The translations under genes and the position numbers were made by a program. The notes under the pieces were generated by a model that was given only the letters and a program-made list of their open reading frames with translations, was not told the DNA's origin and ran no database searches. 7,577 nucleotides of DNA from Prevotellaceae bacterium UBA6417 (GTDB lineage: Bacteria; Bacteroidota; Bacteroidia; Bacteroidales; Bacteroidaceae), in assembly GCA_002439755.1 (NCBI GenBank), contig DJPH01000049.1:37073-44649 (forward strand), in the 5' to 3' direction. Positions 1 through 7,044 of this stretch are shown here, one piece after another (position 1 is the first letter of the stretch; every line of letters starts with the position of its first letter).

Positions 1-666
1 GACTGCCGGTTCTACGAAGAATTCGGCCGCAAGGTCTGTTACCTTATTATATAGAGGTTCCACCATCACAGTCCCTTGCGTCTGCAAGATGTTTCTGCAC
101 CACCCCGACAATGGCGGCTCTATCGATGATGAAGCAAAGCGCAACCCACGTCCGCTGCCCGACCATGGAGCCTTGAGTATGGTGGACGGATGGGCTGCAA
201 CCGCCTGCCTGAGTTCAGCTTCTGTGTGGCAGGCCACTGACCGGCCGCACAGAGGAAGCTCCGGAAGCTGCTTGTGCAAAAGTGCCAACACACCGGAAGC
301 CAGCAAACGCGAAGACAAAAGGTAAAGATTTTCCACGTCGTCACTGCCGAAATCGCAGGAAAAGCCGGACTTCGTCAATACGCGTTGCAGGCGGCGGTCT
401 ATGCCCCACGGGCGCAAATTGCCCTTTATCTCATGGAGATTTGAGAGGTCTGCAAAACTCACACCTCTGCACATACGGCCATAAAAATCGCGGCAGGCAG
501 CCGTCAGGTGCTTATCCACTACGACTGCATCTCCCTTTTTGGCACAAAAGGCAGCCAAAGGCATCAGGTCGCGCTCGAGCATGGCCACATGACGCGGCAA
601 AATGTAATTGGGACAGCCATTTGCCAGTGCTAAGTCGTGCGAATAATTAAAGAAAAATAAATTCAT
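1..666 (-). CDS. Uncharacterised ATP-grasp-like protein, 5' part only (gene runs off the left edge)
   Basis: An open frame of 222 codons without a stop runs from ATG at 666-664 to the window edge, so the C-terminus is missing. The N-terminus reads MNLFFFNYSHDLALANG, resembling the NPEHDLALA opening I know from uncharacterised Bacteroidetes proteins. Further landmarks are RPWGIDRRL (residues 85-93), LKAPWSGSGRGL (164-175), which resembles the glycine-rich nucleotide-binding loop of ATP-grasp enzymes, MVEPLY (201-206) and DLAAEFFV (211-218). ATP-grasp enzymes usually join a carboxylate to an amine or thiol using ATP; the substrate here is unknown and the function is inferred only from the loop and overall pattern. 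No signal peptide or membrane segment is seen, so it is probably cytoplasmic. The start is well fixed because an in-frame TAA lies four codons upstream (678-676). It is divergent from the ATPase gene at 763. I am sure the gene is real and moderately sure of the family. Confidence 0.75.
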   Translation of the reverse strand, partial: MNLFFFNYSHDLALANGCPNYILPRHVAMLERDLMPLAAFCAKKGDAVVVDKHLTAACRDFYGRMCRGVSFADLSNLHEIKGNLRPWGIDRRLQRVLTKSGFSCDFGSDDVENLYLLSSRLLASGVLALLHKQLPELPLCGRSVACHTEAELRQAVAAHPSTILKAPWSGSGRGLRFASSSIEPPLSGWCRNILQTQGTVMVEPLYNKVTDLAAEFFVEPAV

Positions 667-670
667 GGTG

Positions 671-678
671 CAAAGTTA
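671..678 (-). promoter_or_regulatory. Candidate -7 box directly upstream of the ATP-grasp-like gene
   Basis: The minus strand reads TAACTTTG, a match to the Bacteroidetes -7 consensus TAnnTTTG, only four bases (CACC) before the ATG. Transcription from it would begin at or very near the start codon, giving a leaderless or nearly leaderless mRNA. No TTG-type -33 element is found at the usual distance. The second minus-strand box at 711-704 is an alternative. Confidence 0.4.
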
Positions 679-703
679 CATTTTACGCCACAAAATTGCC
701 ACT

Positions 704-711
704 CAAAAGTA
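704..711 (-). promoter_or_regulatory. Second candidate -7 box for the ATP-grasp-like gene
   Basis: The minus strand reads TACTTTTG, again matching TAnnTTTG. It would give a leader of roughly 30 bases before the ATG at 666. It mirrors the plus-strand box at 732-739 across a 20-bp spacer. The -33 element is not recognisable. Confidence 0.4.
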
Positions 712-731
712 ACAAATACGATAGATTTTTG

Positions 732-739
732 TACTTTTG
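732..739 (+). promoter_or_regulatory. -7 box of the ATPase gene
   Basis: The plus strand reads TACTTTTG, matching TAnnTTTG, 23 bases before the ATG at 763. A start site about five to seven bases downstream would leave a short A-rich leader with no Shine-Dalgarno sequence, as is usual in Bacteroidetes. The expected -33 position falls on the opposing minus-strand box at 704-711 and has no clear TTTG. Confidence 0.5.
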
Positions 740-762
740 CAGTGTAAAAATAAAGTGTAGAT

Positions 763-1944
763 ATGGAGAACTTCTTCCAAAGACATGCATATCTGATAGA
801 ACATACAGATTGCACCATGACACGCCCTTTGATGAACGAAATTGACTGGGGATACCGTATGATAGGAATCAAGGGACCTCGCGGCGTGGGTAAAACAACA
901 TTCCTTCTGCAATATGCAAAGAAGAACTTCAATGTGAACTTGGGACGTTGCCTATACATCAACATGAACAGCTTCTACTTCCAAGGACGCGGCATTGTAG
1001 ACTTTGCCGAGGAGTTTGTCAAGCGCGGCGGCAGAGTGCTGATTATCGATCAGGTGTTCAAGCAGAACGGATGGCAGGACGAATTGTGCGAATGCTACCA
1101 CCGGTTTCCACAGTTGCACATCATTTATGCCACAACAACCGTTGAACGCCCCGATGCCGAGGAGCACGAGCTCAGCAAGATCAGCCATTGCTATGTGTTG
1201 CACGGATTCTCGTTCCGTGAATACATCAACCTGCAGACTCAGGCTAACCTGCCGCGCATTTCACTGGATGACATATTGTACAGGACGGAGCTTACGCAAA
1301 AGAATATCCTGATAAAGGTGCGCCCGTGGAACTATTTGCAGAATTACCTTCACCATGGCTATTATCCATTTTATATGGAGAACCACAACTTCACCGAGAA
1401 TCTGCTGAAGTCCATCAACATGATGTTGGAAGTCGATATCCTGTTTATCAAGCAAATCGATGTGAAGTATCTGCCGCGTCTCAAGAAGCTGCTGTATCTC
1501 TTAGCCTTCACAGACGGCAGCTCGCCAAATGTGAGCAACCTTGCCAACGACATAGGCACTTCGAGAGCCACCGTAATGAACTACATGAAGAATCTTGAGG
1601 AAGCACGTCTGATACACCAGATATACAAGAACAAAGGTATGGGGCCCAAGAAGCCGGCACGTATACTGCTTCACAACACCAATCTGCTTTATTCAATCCT
1701 GAGCGGCATACCTACCGACCAGGAAGTCATGGAGACATTCTTCACCAACAGCATCTGGCGTCACCACACTGTTGAGGTAAGCAAGAAGCCGGGACTTTAT
1801 ATCATCGACGGTGACAAGCAGATTTGCGTTTGCGACAAGAACAAGAAGAAGCGCAAGGAACAAGACATTTATTATGCCCGCTATAATACTGAAGTAGGAC
1901 GCGAAAACGACATCCCCATCTGGATGTTCGGATTCCTCTACTAA
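763..1944 (+). CDS. AAA ATPase of the AAA_14/DUF4143 type with a divergent Walker B motif
   Basis: The 393-residue protein has a P-loop GPRGVGKTT at residues 38-46 and a Walker B strand VLIIDQ at 92-97, where the family normally has D-E. A W-x-x-E-L stretch follows (104-108), then the strand HIIYATTTV (119-127) at the sensor 1 position and GFSFREYI (148-155), typical of this family. Residues 251-290 resemble a winged helix-turn-helix (SNLANDIGTSRATVMNYMKNL, about 258-278), and the protein ends in IPIWMFGFLY. In relatives the C-terminal DUF4143 part carries a nuclease-like EVGGK-type core; here that stretch (about 343-362) is lysine-rich and lacks the acidic residues. The order and length fit the family. 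Such ATPases are often annotated only as ATP-binding proteins; the role is unknown, perhaps DNA- or nucleic-acid-linked. The start follows a good -7 box. It lies 47 bp before nifJ on the same strand, but no functional link is evident. Confidence 0.9.
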   Translation: MENFFQRHAYLIEHTDCTMTRPLMNEIDWGYRMIGIKGPRGVGKTTFLLQYAKKNFNVNLGRCLYINMNSFYFQGRGIVDFAEEFVKRGGRVLIIDQVFKQNGWQDELCECYHRFPQLHIIYATTTVERPDAEEHELSKISHCYVLHGFSFREYINLQTQANLPRISLDDILYRTELTQKNILIKVRPWNYLQNYLHHGYYPFYMENHNFTENLLKSINMMLEVDILFIKQIDVKYLPRLKKLLYLLAFTDGSSPNVSNLANDIGTSRATVMNYMKNLEEARLIHQIYKNKGMGPKKPARILLHNTNLLYSILSGIPTDQEVMETFFTNSIWRHHTVEVSKKPGLYIIDGDKQICVCDKNKKKRKEQDIYYARYNTEVGRENDIPIWMFGFLY

Positions 1945-1964
1945 ACTCTCTTACAATTGGATTT

Positions 1965-1972
1965 TAACTTTC
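1965..1972 (+). promoter_or_regulatory. Weak candidate -7 box ahead of nifJ
   Basis: TAACTTTC differs from TAnnTTTG at one base and lies 19 bases before the nifJ ATG, in the A/T-rich 47-bp gap. No -33 element is seen. NifJ is usually highly expressed, so its own promoter is plausible, but read-through from the ATPase gene cannot be excluded. Confidence 0.3.
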
Positions 1973-1991
1973 TATTAATTACAATACGTAT

Positions 1992-4900
1992 ATGACAAAA
2001 CAAAAAAAGTTTATGACTTGTGATGGTAACCAAGCCGCTGCACACATTGCCTATATGTTCTCGGAAGTGGCTGCCATCTATCCCATCACTCCAAGTTCTC
2101 CCATGGCAGAACATGTGGATGAATGGGCTGCCCAAGGTCGCAAGAACCTGTTCGGTGATACTGTTTCCGTGCAGGAAATGCAGAGTGAAGGCGGTGCTGC
2201 AGGTGCTGTCCACGGTTCTTTACAGGCCGGTGCACTTACCACGACCTTTACGGCATCACAAGGTCTGTTGCTGATGATACCCAACATGTACAAGATAGCC
2301 GGCGAACTGTTGCCGTGCGTATTCCATGTTTCAGCCCGCACTCTGGCTACCCACTCCCTCTGTATATTCGGTGACCACAGCGATGTCATGGCCTGCCGCC
2401 AGACGGGTTTCGCCATGTTGTGCGAAGGTTCCGTACAGGAAGTGATGGACTTGTCGGCTGTAGCCCATCTGGCTACTCTTGACAGCCGTGTGCCTTTCAT
2501 CAACTTCTTTGACGGATTCCGCACCTCACACGAATATCAGAAGATTGAGGCCATGGATCAGGAAGACCTGCGTCCGCTGGTTCCGATGGACAAGGTAGAA
2601 GCTTTCCGTGAGCGTGCGCTCACCCCCGAACATCCGGTGGCACGTGGCATGGCCGAAAACCCCGAAACCTTCTTTGCCCACAGAGAGAGCTGCAATCCTT
2701 TCTATGATGCAGTGCCGGCCATTGTGGAGAAATACATGGATGAGGTATCCAAGATAACCGGACGTGAGTACAAGCTGTTCTCTTACTATGGAGCCGACGA
2801 TGCCGAACGCATAATTATCTGCATGGGATCCGTTACAGAAGCAGCCCGCGAAGCCATTGACTACATGAACGCCAAAGGCGAAAAGGTGGGTATGATCAGT
2901 GTTCACCTCTATCGTCCGTTCTCAGTAAAGCACCTGTTGGCTGCCGTACCCAAGACATGCAAGAAGATTGCCGTGCTCGACCGTACCAAAGAGCCGGGAG
3001 CCAATGGCGAGCCTTTGTATCTTGATGTCAAGGATGCCTTCTATGATGCCAAGGAACGTCCGCTCATCGTAGGCGGCCGCTACGGACTGGGTTCGTGCGA
3101 CACCACACCTACAATGATAGTATCCGTGTTCGACAATCTTGCCTTACCCGAGCCCAAAGACCACTTTACCGTAGGCATCGTTGACGACGTTACTTTCCAA
3201 TCGCTCCCACTGGAAAAGGAGATGGCACTGGGAGGCGAAGGTATCTTCGAAGCCAAGTTCTTCGGTTTGGGTGCCGATGGTACAGTAGGTGCCAACAAGA
3301 ATTCGGTGAAGATTATCGGTGACAACACCGACAAGTATTGCCAGGCTTACTTCAGCTACGACTCAAAGAAGTCGGGAGGTTTCACCTGCTCGCACCTGCG
3401 TTTTGGCGATACCCCCATACGTTCTACCTATCAAATCAAGACTCCTAACTTTGTGGCATGCCATGTGCAGGCCTATCTTCACATGTATGATGTGCTGCGC
3501 GGACTGCGCGACGGCGGCACATTCCTGCTCAACACCATTTGGGAAGGAGACGAACTGGCCAAGAACCTGCCCAACCATGTCAAGAAATATTTTGCCGAAC
3601 ATCACATTACCGTCTACTACATTAATGCCACAAAGATAGCTCAGGAAATAGGACTTGGCAACCGCACCAACACTATTTTGCAGTCGGCTTTCTTCCGCAT
3701 CACAGAGGTAATCCCCGTAGACCTTGCCGTTGAGCAGATGAAGAAATTCATCGTAAAGAGCTATGGCAAGAAGGGACAAGACGTGGTAGACAAGAACTAC
3801 CAGGCAGTCGACCGCGGTGGCGAATACAAGACCCTGGCCATCGATCCCGCATGGGCCGAGCTTCCGGATGACGAGAAAACAGTTCGCGATGAGCCGGCTT
3901 TCATATCCGAACTTGTACGCCCCATCAATGCACAAAACGGGGATTTACTGCCCGTATCTGCATACAAAGGCATCGAAGATGGCACATGGCTGCAGGGCAC
4001 AGCTGCATATGAGAAACGTGGCGTTGCCACATTCGTGCCCACATGGAATGCCGAAAACTGTATACAGTGTAACAAATGTTCGTTTGTATGCCCCCACGCT
4101 GCCATCCGTCCGTTCGTGCTCGATGCCGACGAAGCCAAGGGTATCAACGGTGCCACCATTGAGATGAAAGCACCTGCAACCCTTAAGGGCATGCACTTCC
4201 GTATGCAGGTTGATGTGATGGACTGCCTGGGTTGCGGCAACTGCGTCGACGTATGTCCGGGCATGAAAGGCAACAAGGCTCTTACTATGGTGCCGCTCGA
4301 AAACGAATTGGCCGAAGATGCCAACTGGAGCTATTGCGTCAACAAAGTCACCTCAAAGCAAGACAAGGTAGACATCATGATGAATCCCAAGAACTCGCAG
4401 TTTGCCCAACCGCTCTTCGAGTTCAGCGGAGCATGCTCGGGATGTGGCGAAACTCCCTACGTGAAACTCGTCAGCCAGCTCTTCGGCGACCGTCAGATGA
4501 TTGCCAACGCCACAGGATGCTCGTCTATCTACTCGGGCTCCATACCCTCTACCCCCTATACCACCAACGCCAAAGGTCAGGGTCCGGCCTGGGCTAACTC
4601 CCTGTTTGAAGACTTCTGCGAGTTTGGCATGGGTATGGTACTTGCCAACAAAAAGATGCGCAACCGCATCACAGAGCTGCTCAACAGCGCAATAGCCGCC
4701 GACTCTACTCCGGCAGCCTTCAAGGAAGCAGCCCAGGAATGGATCAACGGAAAAGACGATGCCGCAGCAAGCCGTGCCGCAGCCGACAAGCTCACACCTA
4801 TGATAGACGAAGGTGCAAAAGCAGGATGCCCCACATGCCAACAACTGAAACAGCTGACCCACTACCTTACAAAGCGCAGCCAATGGATCATCGGAGGCGA

Positions 4901-5543
4901 CGGTGCTTCCTATGACATAGGCTACGGAGGTCTCGACCATGTATTGGCCAGCGGTGAAGACGTCAACATCCTGGTGCTCGACACCGAAGTATACTCCAAC
5001 ACAGGAGGACAGGCATCCAAAGCAACACCTATCGGAGCCATCGCACAATTTGCAGCCAGCGGCAAGCGGGTCACCAAGAAAGACCTCGGCCTTATGCAGA
5101 CCACATACGGCTATGTCTATGTGGCACAAGTAGCCATGGGAGCCGATCAGGCCCAGTGCCTCAAGGCCATACGTGAGGCAGAAGCCTATCACGGCCCTTC
5201 ACTCATCATAGCCTACTCACCCTGTATCAACCACGGCCTCAAAGCCAAGGGCGGCATGGGCAAGAGCCAGGCCGAAGAAGCCAAAGCCGTAGAATGCGGA
5301 TACTGGCACCTGTGGAGATTCAACCCGGCACTCGAAGCCGAAGGAAAAAACCCCTTCACCCTCGACTCCAAAGAGCCCGACTGGAGCAAATTCCAAGACT
5401 ACCTTAACGGTGAAGTGCGCTTCCTTTCGCTCAAAAAAGCCTTGCCTAACGAGGCACAGGAACTATTCGACGAAACCGAAAAAGCAGCACAGCGCCGCTA
5501 CCAGAGCTACATACGCAAAAGCAAAGAAGACTGGAGCTTGTAG
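1992..5543 (+). CDS. nifJ: Pyruvate:ferredoxin (flavodoxin) oxidoreductase, single-chain
   Basis: This cytoplasmic enzyme converts pyruvate plus CoA to acetyl-CoA and CO2 while reducing ferredoxin or flavodoxin. The 1183 residues are full length for the fused family. Domain I carries YPITPSSP (30-37) with T33, QSEGGAAG (64-71) with E66, and SARTLATH (114-121) with R116; these match, at a constant offset of two, the pyruvate/TPP residues Thr31, Glu64 and Arg114 of the Desulfovibrio africanus enzyme. Two ferredoxin-like 4Fe-4S sites follow: C690, C693, C696, C700 and C745, C748, C751, C755. The proximal cluster ligands are C815, C818, C843 and C1078. TPP binding is shown by GGDGASYDIG (968-977) and the segment through SNTGG (1002-1006). 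All catalytic and cluster residues are present, so it should be active. The start at MTKQKKFMTCDGN fits family N-termini better than the internal ATG eight codons on. The C-terminus is shorter than the D. africanus protein, lacking most of its extension. Confidence 0.98.
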   Translation: MTKQKKFMTCDGNQAAAHIAYMFSEVAAIYPITPSSPMAEHVDEWAAQGRKNLFGDTVSVQEMQSEGGAAGAVHGSLQAGALTTTFTASQGLLLMIPNMYKIAGELLPCVFHVSARTLATHSLCIFGDHSDVMACRQTGFAMLCEGSVQEVMDLSAVAHLATLDSRVPFINFFDGFRTSHEYQKIEAMDQEDLRPLVPMDKVEAFRERALTPEHPVARGMAENPETFFAHRESCNPFYDAVPAIVEKYMDEVSKITGREYKLFSYYGADDAERIIICMGSVTEAAREAIDYMNAKGEKVGMISVHLYRPFSVKHLLAAVPKTCKKIAVLDRTKEPGANGEPLYLDVKDAFYDAKERPLIVGGRYGLGSCDTTPTMIVSVFDNLALPEPKDHFTVGIVDDVTFQSLPLEKEMALGGEGIFEAKFFGLGADGTVGANKNSVKIIGDNTDKYCQAYFSYDSKKSGGFTCSHLRFGDTPIRSTYQIKTPNFVACHVQAYLHMYDVLRGLRDGGTFLLNTIWEGDELAKNLPNHVKKYFAEHHITVYYINATKIAQEIGLGNRTNTILQSAFFRITEVIPVDLAVEQMKKFIVKSYGKKGQDVVDKNYQAVDRGGEYKTLAIDPAWAELPDDEKTVRDEPAFISELVRPINAQNGDLLPVSAYKGIEDGTWLQGTAAYEKRGVATFVPTWNAENCIQCNKCSFVCPHAAIRPFVLDADEAKGINGATIEMKAPATLKGMHFRMQVDVMDCLGCGNCVDVCPGMKGNKALTMVPLENELAEDANWSYCVNKVTSKQDKVDIMMNPKNSQFAQPLFEFSGACSGCGETPYVKLVSQLFGDRQMIANATGCSSIYSGSIPSTPYTTNAKGQGPAWANSLFEDFCEFGMGMVLANKKMRNRITELLNSAIAADSTPAAFKEAAQEWINGKDDAAASRAAADKLTPMIDEGAKAGCPTCQQLKQLTHYLTKRSQWIIGGDGASYDIGYGGLDHVLASGEDVNILVLDTEVYSNTGGQASKATPIGAIAQFAASGKRVTKKDLGLMQTTYGYVYVAQVAMGADQAQCLKAIREAEAYHGPSLIIAYSPCINHGLKAKGGMGKSQAEEAKAVECGYWHLWRFNPALEAEGKNPFTLDSKEPDWSKFQDYLNGEVRFLSLKKALPNEAQELFDETEKAAQRRYQSYIRKSKEDWSL

Positions 5544-5563
5544 TCTGAACAGCCTTTAACACA

Positions 5564-5601
5564 ACAGGAGGCAGGCACCCGCAAGGGAGCCTGCCTCCTG
5601 T
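5564..5601 (+). terminator. Strong hairpin after nifJ, probable terminator
   Basis: ACAGGAGGCAGGC (5564-5576) and GCCTGCCTCCTGT (5589-5601) form a perfect 13-bp stem with a 12-base loop, beginning 21 bases after the nifJ stop. No T-run follows (CGTTATATGG), so it is either a T-poor terminator or an mRNA 3'-end stabilising hairpin. Confidence 0.7.
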
Positions 5602-5638
5602 CGTTATATGGCAACAACAAACATCACGCCATGCAATC

Positions 5639-5673
5639 AGCCACATCGCAGCACACGATGAGCCACATCGCAG
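5639..5673. repeat. 13-bp direct repeat with 22-bp period
   Basis: AGCCACATCGCAG occurs exactly at 5639-5651 and again at 5661-5673, separated by nine bases. The 22-bp spacing is close to that of the adjoining hairpin array, which starts directly after the second copy. Confidence 0.85.
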
Positions 5674-5674
5674 A

Positions 5675-5790
5675 GTGTTTCATGTACAGGAAACACATTG
5701 TTTCATGGCAGGAAACAGGTTATTTCATGTACAGAGAACATGTTGTTTCATATATAGAGAACACGTTGTTTCCCGGGAGGAAACACATTA
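5675..5790. repeat. Five-unit minisatellite of about 23 bp with internal dyads
   Basis: GTTTC (ATTTC in unit 3) starts at 5677, 5700, 5722, 5745 and 5768, a steady period of 22-23 bp. Units open as GTTTCATGTACAG or variants and close as GAAACACATT, GAAACAGGTT, GAGAACATGTT or GAGAACACGTT. Units 1, 2 and 5 contain the inverted pair GTTTC...GAAAC; in unit 1 it extends to GTGTTTC (5675-5681) and GAAACAC (5690-5696). Units 3 and 4 have GAGAAC instead, which leaves a weaker dyad. Unit 5 replaces the core with CCCGGG but keeps the arms. The array lies between the terminators of two convergent genes and does not look coding. I do not recognise it as a named repeat family. Confidence 0.85.
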
Positions 5791-5805
5791 AAGCATAAAA
5801 CGGCA

Positions 5806-5846
5806 AAAGGTGCAACGACGCACATCAGCACGCACATTGCACCTTT
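5806..5846 (-). terminator. Hairpin downstream of the glycosyltransferase, probable intrinsic terminator
   Basis: AAAGGTGCAA (5806-5815) and TTGCACCTTT (5837-5846) make a perfect 10-bp stem with a 21-base loop, 25 bases past the minus-strand stop. Read on the minus strand the stem is followed by TGCCGTTTTATGC, so the stem end plus T-rich tail fits termination of the glycosyltransferase transcript. It would also be the second barrier between the convergent genes. Confidence 0.65.
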
Positions 5847-5871
5847 CATCCACCTCGGAAGCAGAGTAACA

Positions 5872-6978
5872 CTAACTCAAAATCTTGGCATATTCTTTGA
5901 TAACCAGCTTTATATCATATTTCTTCTCGGCAAGTTCGCGGCCTGCCCTACCCATAGCAGCCTTTGCCTCATCGGTCAACTGAAGATAATCCTCCATAGC
6001 CTTTGCCAAAGCCTCAGCATCTTTCGGAGGCACCGAAAAGCCATTCCGCCCCTCATCAACCATCTCACGGCAACCCGGAATATCGGTCGTAATGACCGGC
6101 TTGCCCAAGGCACAGGCCTCCATCAACGAGCGATTCATCCCCTCGTGATAGCTGCTAACTACTACTACTACGCCAGGCAACTTCATGATATTCTGCGGAT
6201 TACGGCTAAATCCGAGATACTTGATGCTGCCTGCTCTCACATCAGCATCGATTACGGCTTGGGGAACAGCATTGGGATAGCTCTCATCGACAGGCCCAAG
6301 CAGCCAGAACTCGGCATCACTGCCCGCAGCCCTGATGTGCCTTGCAGCCTCGACAAACTCGGCATAACCCTTGTCATAGAGCACACGGGCCACCATCAAA
6401 AACACCGTATGGCCGCACAAAGCATCGCCCGAAAAAGCAAAACGCGAAAGGTCGACACCCTCACCGCCACTGAGCAGCAGCAACTTGTCACTGCGGCAAA
6501 TGCCATGGCTGAGCAACGTGGCCCTGTTACCCTCGTTCAAAACAAAGACCCTCTCGGCACACCCCAAGCCGGCAGCATACAGGCCGCGCACCACAGCTCC
6601 TATCACACCCCGACGCGAAAAAGCATAGCCCAGACCGGCCACCATGGCCGAACTGCGGATGCCCAACGAACGGGCTGCCAGAGAACCATAAATGTTGGGC
6701 TTGATGGTATAGTGAAAAATATAGTCGGGACGCTCCCGCCTGTAAATCTTCCGCAAACGCAACATGTAGAGCACATCACTCAAAGGATTCCTACTTGTAC
6801 GCTTCAACTTCACCCTCACATACTTCACATACGAAGGAATGCTTGTCTTCATCTCCGTGCCCTCGTCCGAAGGAGCCACGAGAACCACCTCGTGGCCCTG
6901 CTCGTAAAACCAACGGAACACCGGTTCACGGAAATTGACAAGCCCCCATATCGTGTTGTCACAAAACAGAAGCTTCAT
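5872..6978 (-). CDS. Glycosyltransferase family 4 (GT-B fold)
   Basis: The 368-residue protein has the usual length of a retaining GT4 enzyme, which moves a sugar from a nucleotide-sugar donor to a lipid-linked or glycan acceptor. The N-terminal Rossmann half begins MKLLFCDNTIWGLVNFREP and has HYTIKPNIYGSLAAR (89-103), a pattern seen in lipopolysaccharide and capsule enzymes of the PglA/WbnH-like group. GEGVDLSRF (172-180) marks the domain linker. The C-terminal half has VARVLYDKG (196-204), whose R198 and K203 are expected to contact donor phosphates, and the E-x7-E pair E279/E287 in HEGMNRSLMEA. GKPVITTDIPGCREMV (292-307) is the standard nucleotide-binding segment. No signal peptide or clear membrane anchor is present; it probably works on the inner face of the membrane. 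Donor and acceptor cannot be told. No polysaccharide genes adjoin it within the window. No TAnnTTTG box was found upstream, so it may be co-transcribed with genes to the right or use an atypical promoter. Confidence 0.93.
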   Translation of the reverse strand: MKLLFCDNTIWGLVNFREPVFRWFYEQGHEVVLVAPSDEGTEMKTSIPSYVKYVRVKLKRTSRNPLSDVLYMLRLRKIYRRERPDYIFHYTIKPNIYGSLAARSLGIRSSAMVAGLGYAFSRRGVIGAVVRGLYAAGLGCAERVFVLNEGNRATLLSHGICRSDKLLLLSGGEGVDLSRFAFSGDALCGHTVFLMVARVLYDKGYAEFVEAARHIRAAGSDAEFWLLGPVDESYPNAVPQAVIDADVRAGSIKYLGFSRNPQNIMKLPGVVVVVSSYHEGMNRSLMEACALGKPVITTDIPGCREMVDEGRNGFSVPPKDAEALAKAMEDYLQLTDEAKAAMGRAGRELAEKKYDIKLVIKEYAKILS

Positions 6979-7002
6979 AAAAATACAACTTAAAACAGCT
7001 CG

Positions 7003-7044
7003 TTTTCCGTTGGCCTTTCAACACACGGAAAGGTCAACGAAAAA
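7003..7044. other. Hairpin in the region upstream of the glycosyltransferase
   Basis: CGTTGGCCTTTC (7008-7019) pairs with GAAAGGTCAACG (7028-7039) around an eight-base loop. Eleven of 12 positions are Watson-Crick and the remaining one is G-T (a wobble in plus-strand RNA, an A-C mismatch in minus-strand RNA). Flanking TTTT (7003-7006) and AAAA (7040-7043) can extend it past a bulged C. It lies 25-66 bases upstream of the glycosyltransferase ATG. The rest of 6979-7231 contains only a short CGCGG/CCGCG dyad (7075-7091), the hairpin at 7207-7228, and no convincing gene. Confidence 0.5.

Noticed and set aside
89..650. Plus-strand open frames of 78 and 122 codons, and a 74-codon minus frame
   Set aside because: They overlap the ATP-grasp-like gene, whose frame is continuous over 222 codons and has family-like motifs. 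That gene is easily missed because it has no stop inside the window.
4353..5192. 279-codon open frame on the minus strand
   Set aside because: It lies wholly inside nifJ over the conserved TPP and cluster-binding domain. Its Cys/Gly-rich composition is that of a complementary-strand shadow, with no recognisable domain.
5675..5790. CRISPR array
   Set aside because: The 22-23 bp periodic units are contiguous and degenerate with no unique spacers, and no cas gene is nearby.
6145..6993. 282-codon open frame on the plus strand
   Set aside because: It is antisense to the glycosyltransferase, whose motifs are clear on the other strand. The predicted protein has no recognisable family and is rich in His, Thr and Gln, as expected of a shadow.
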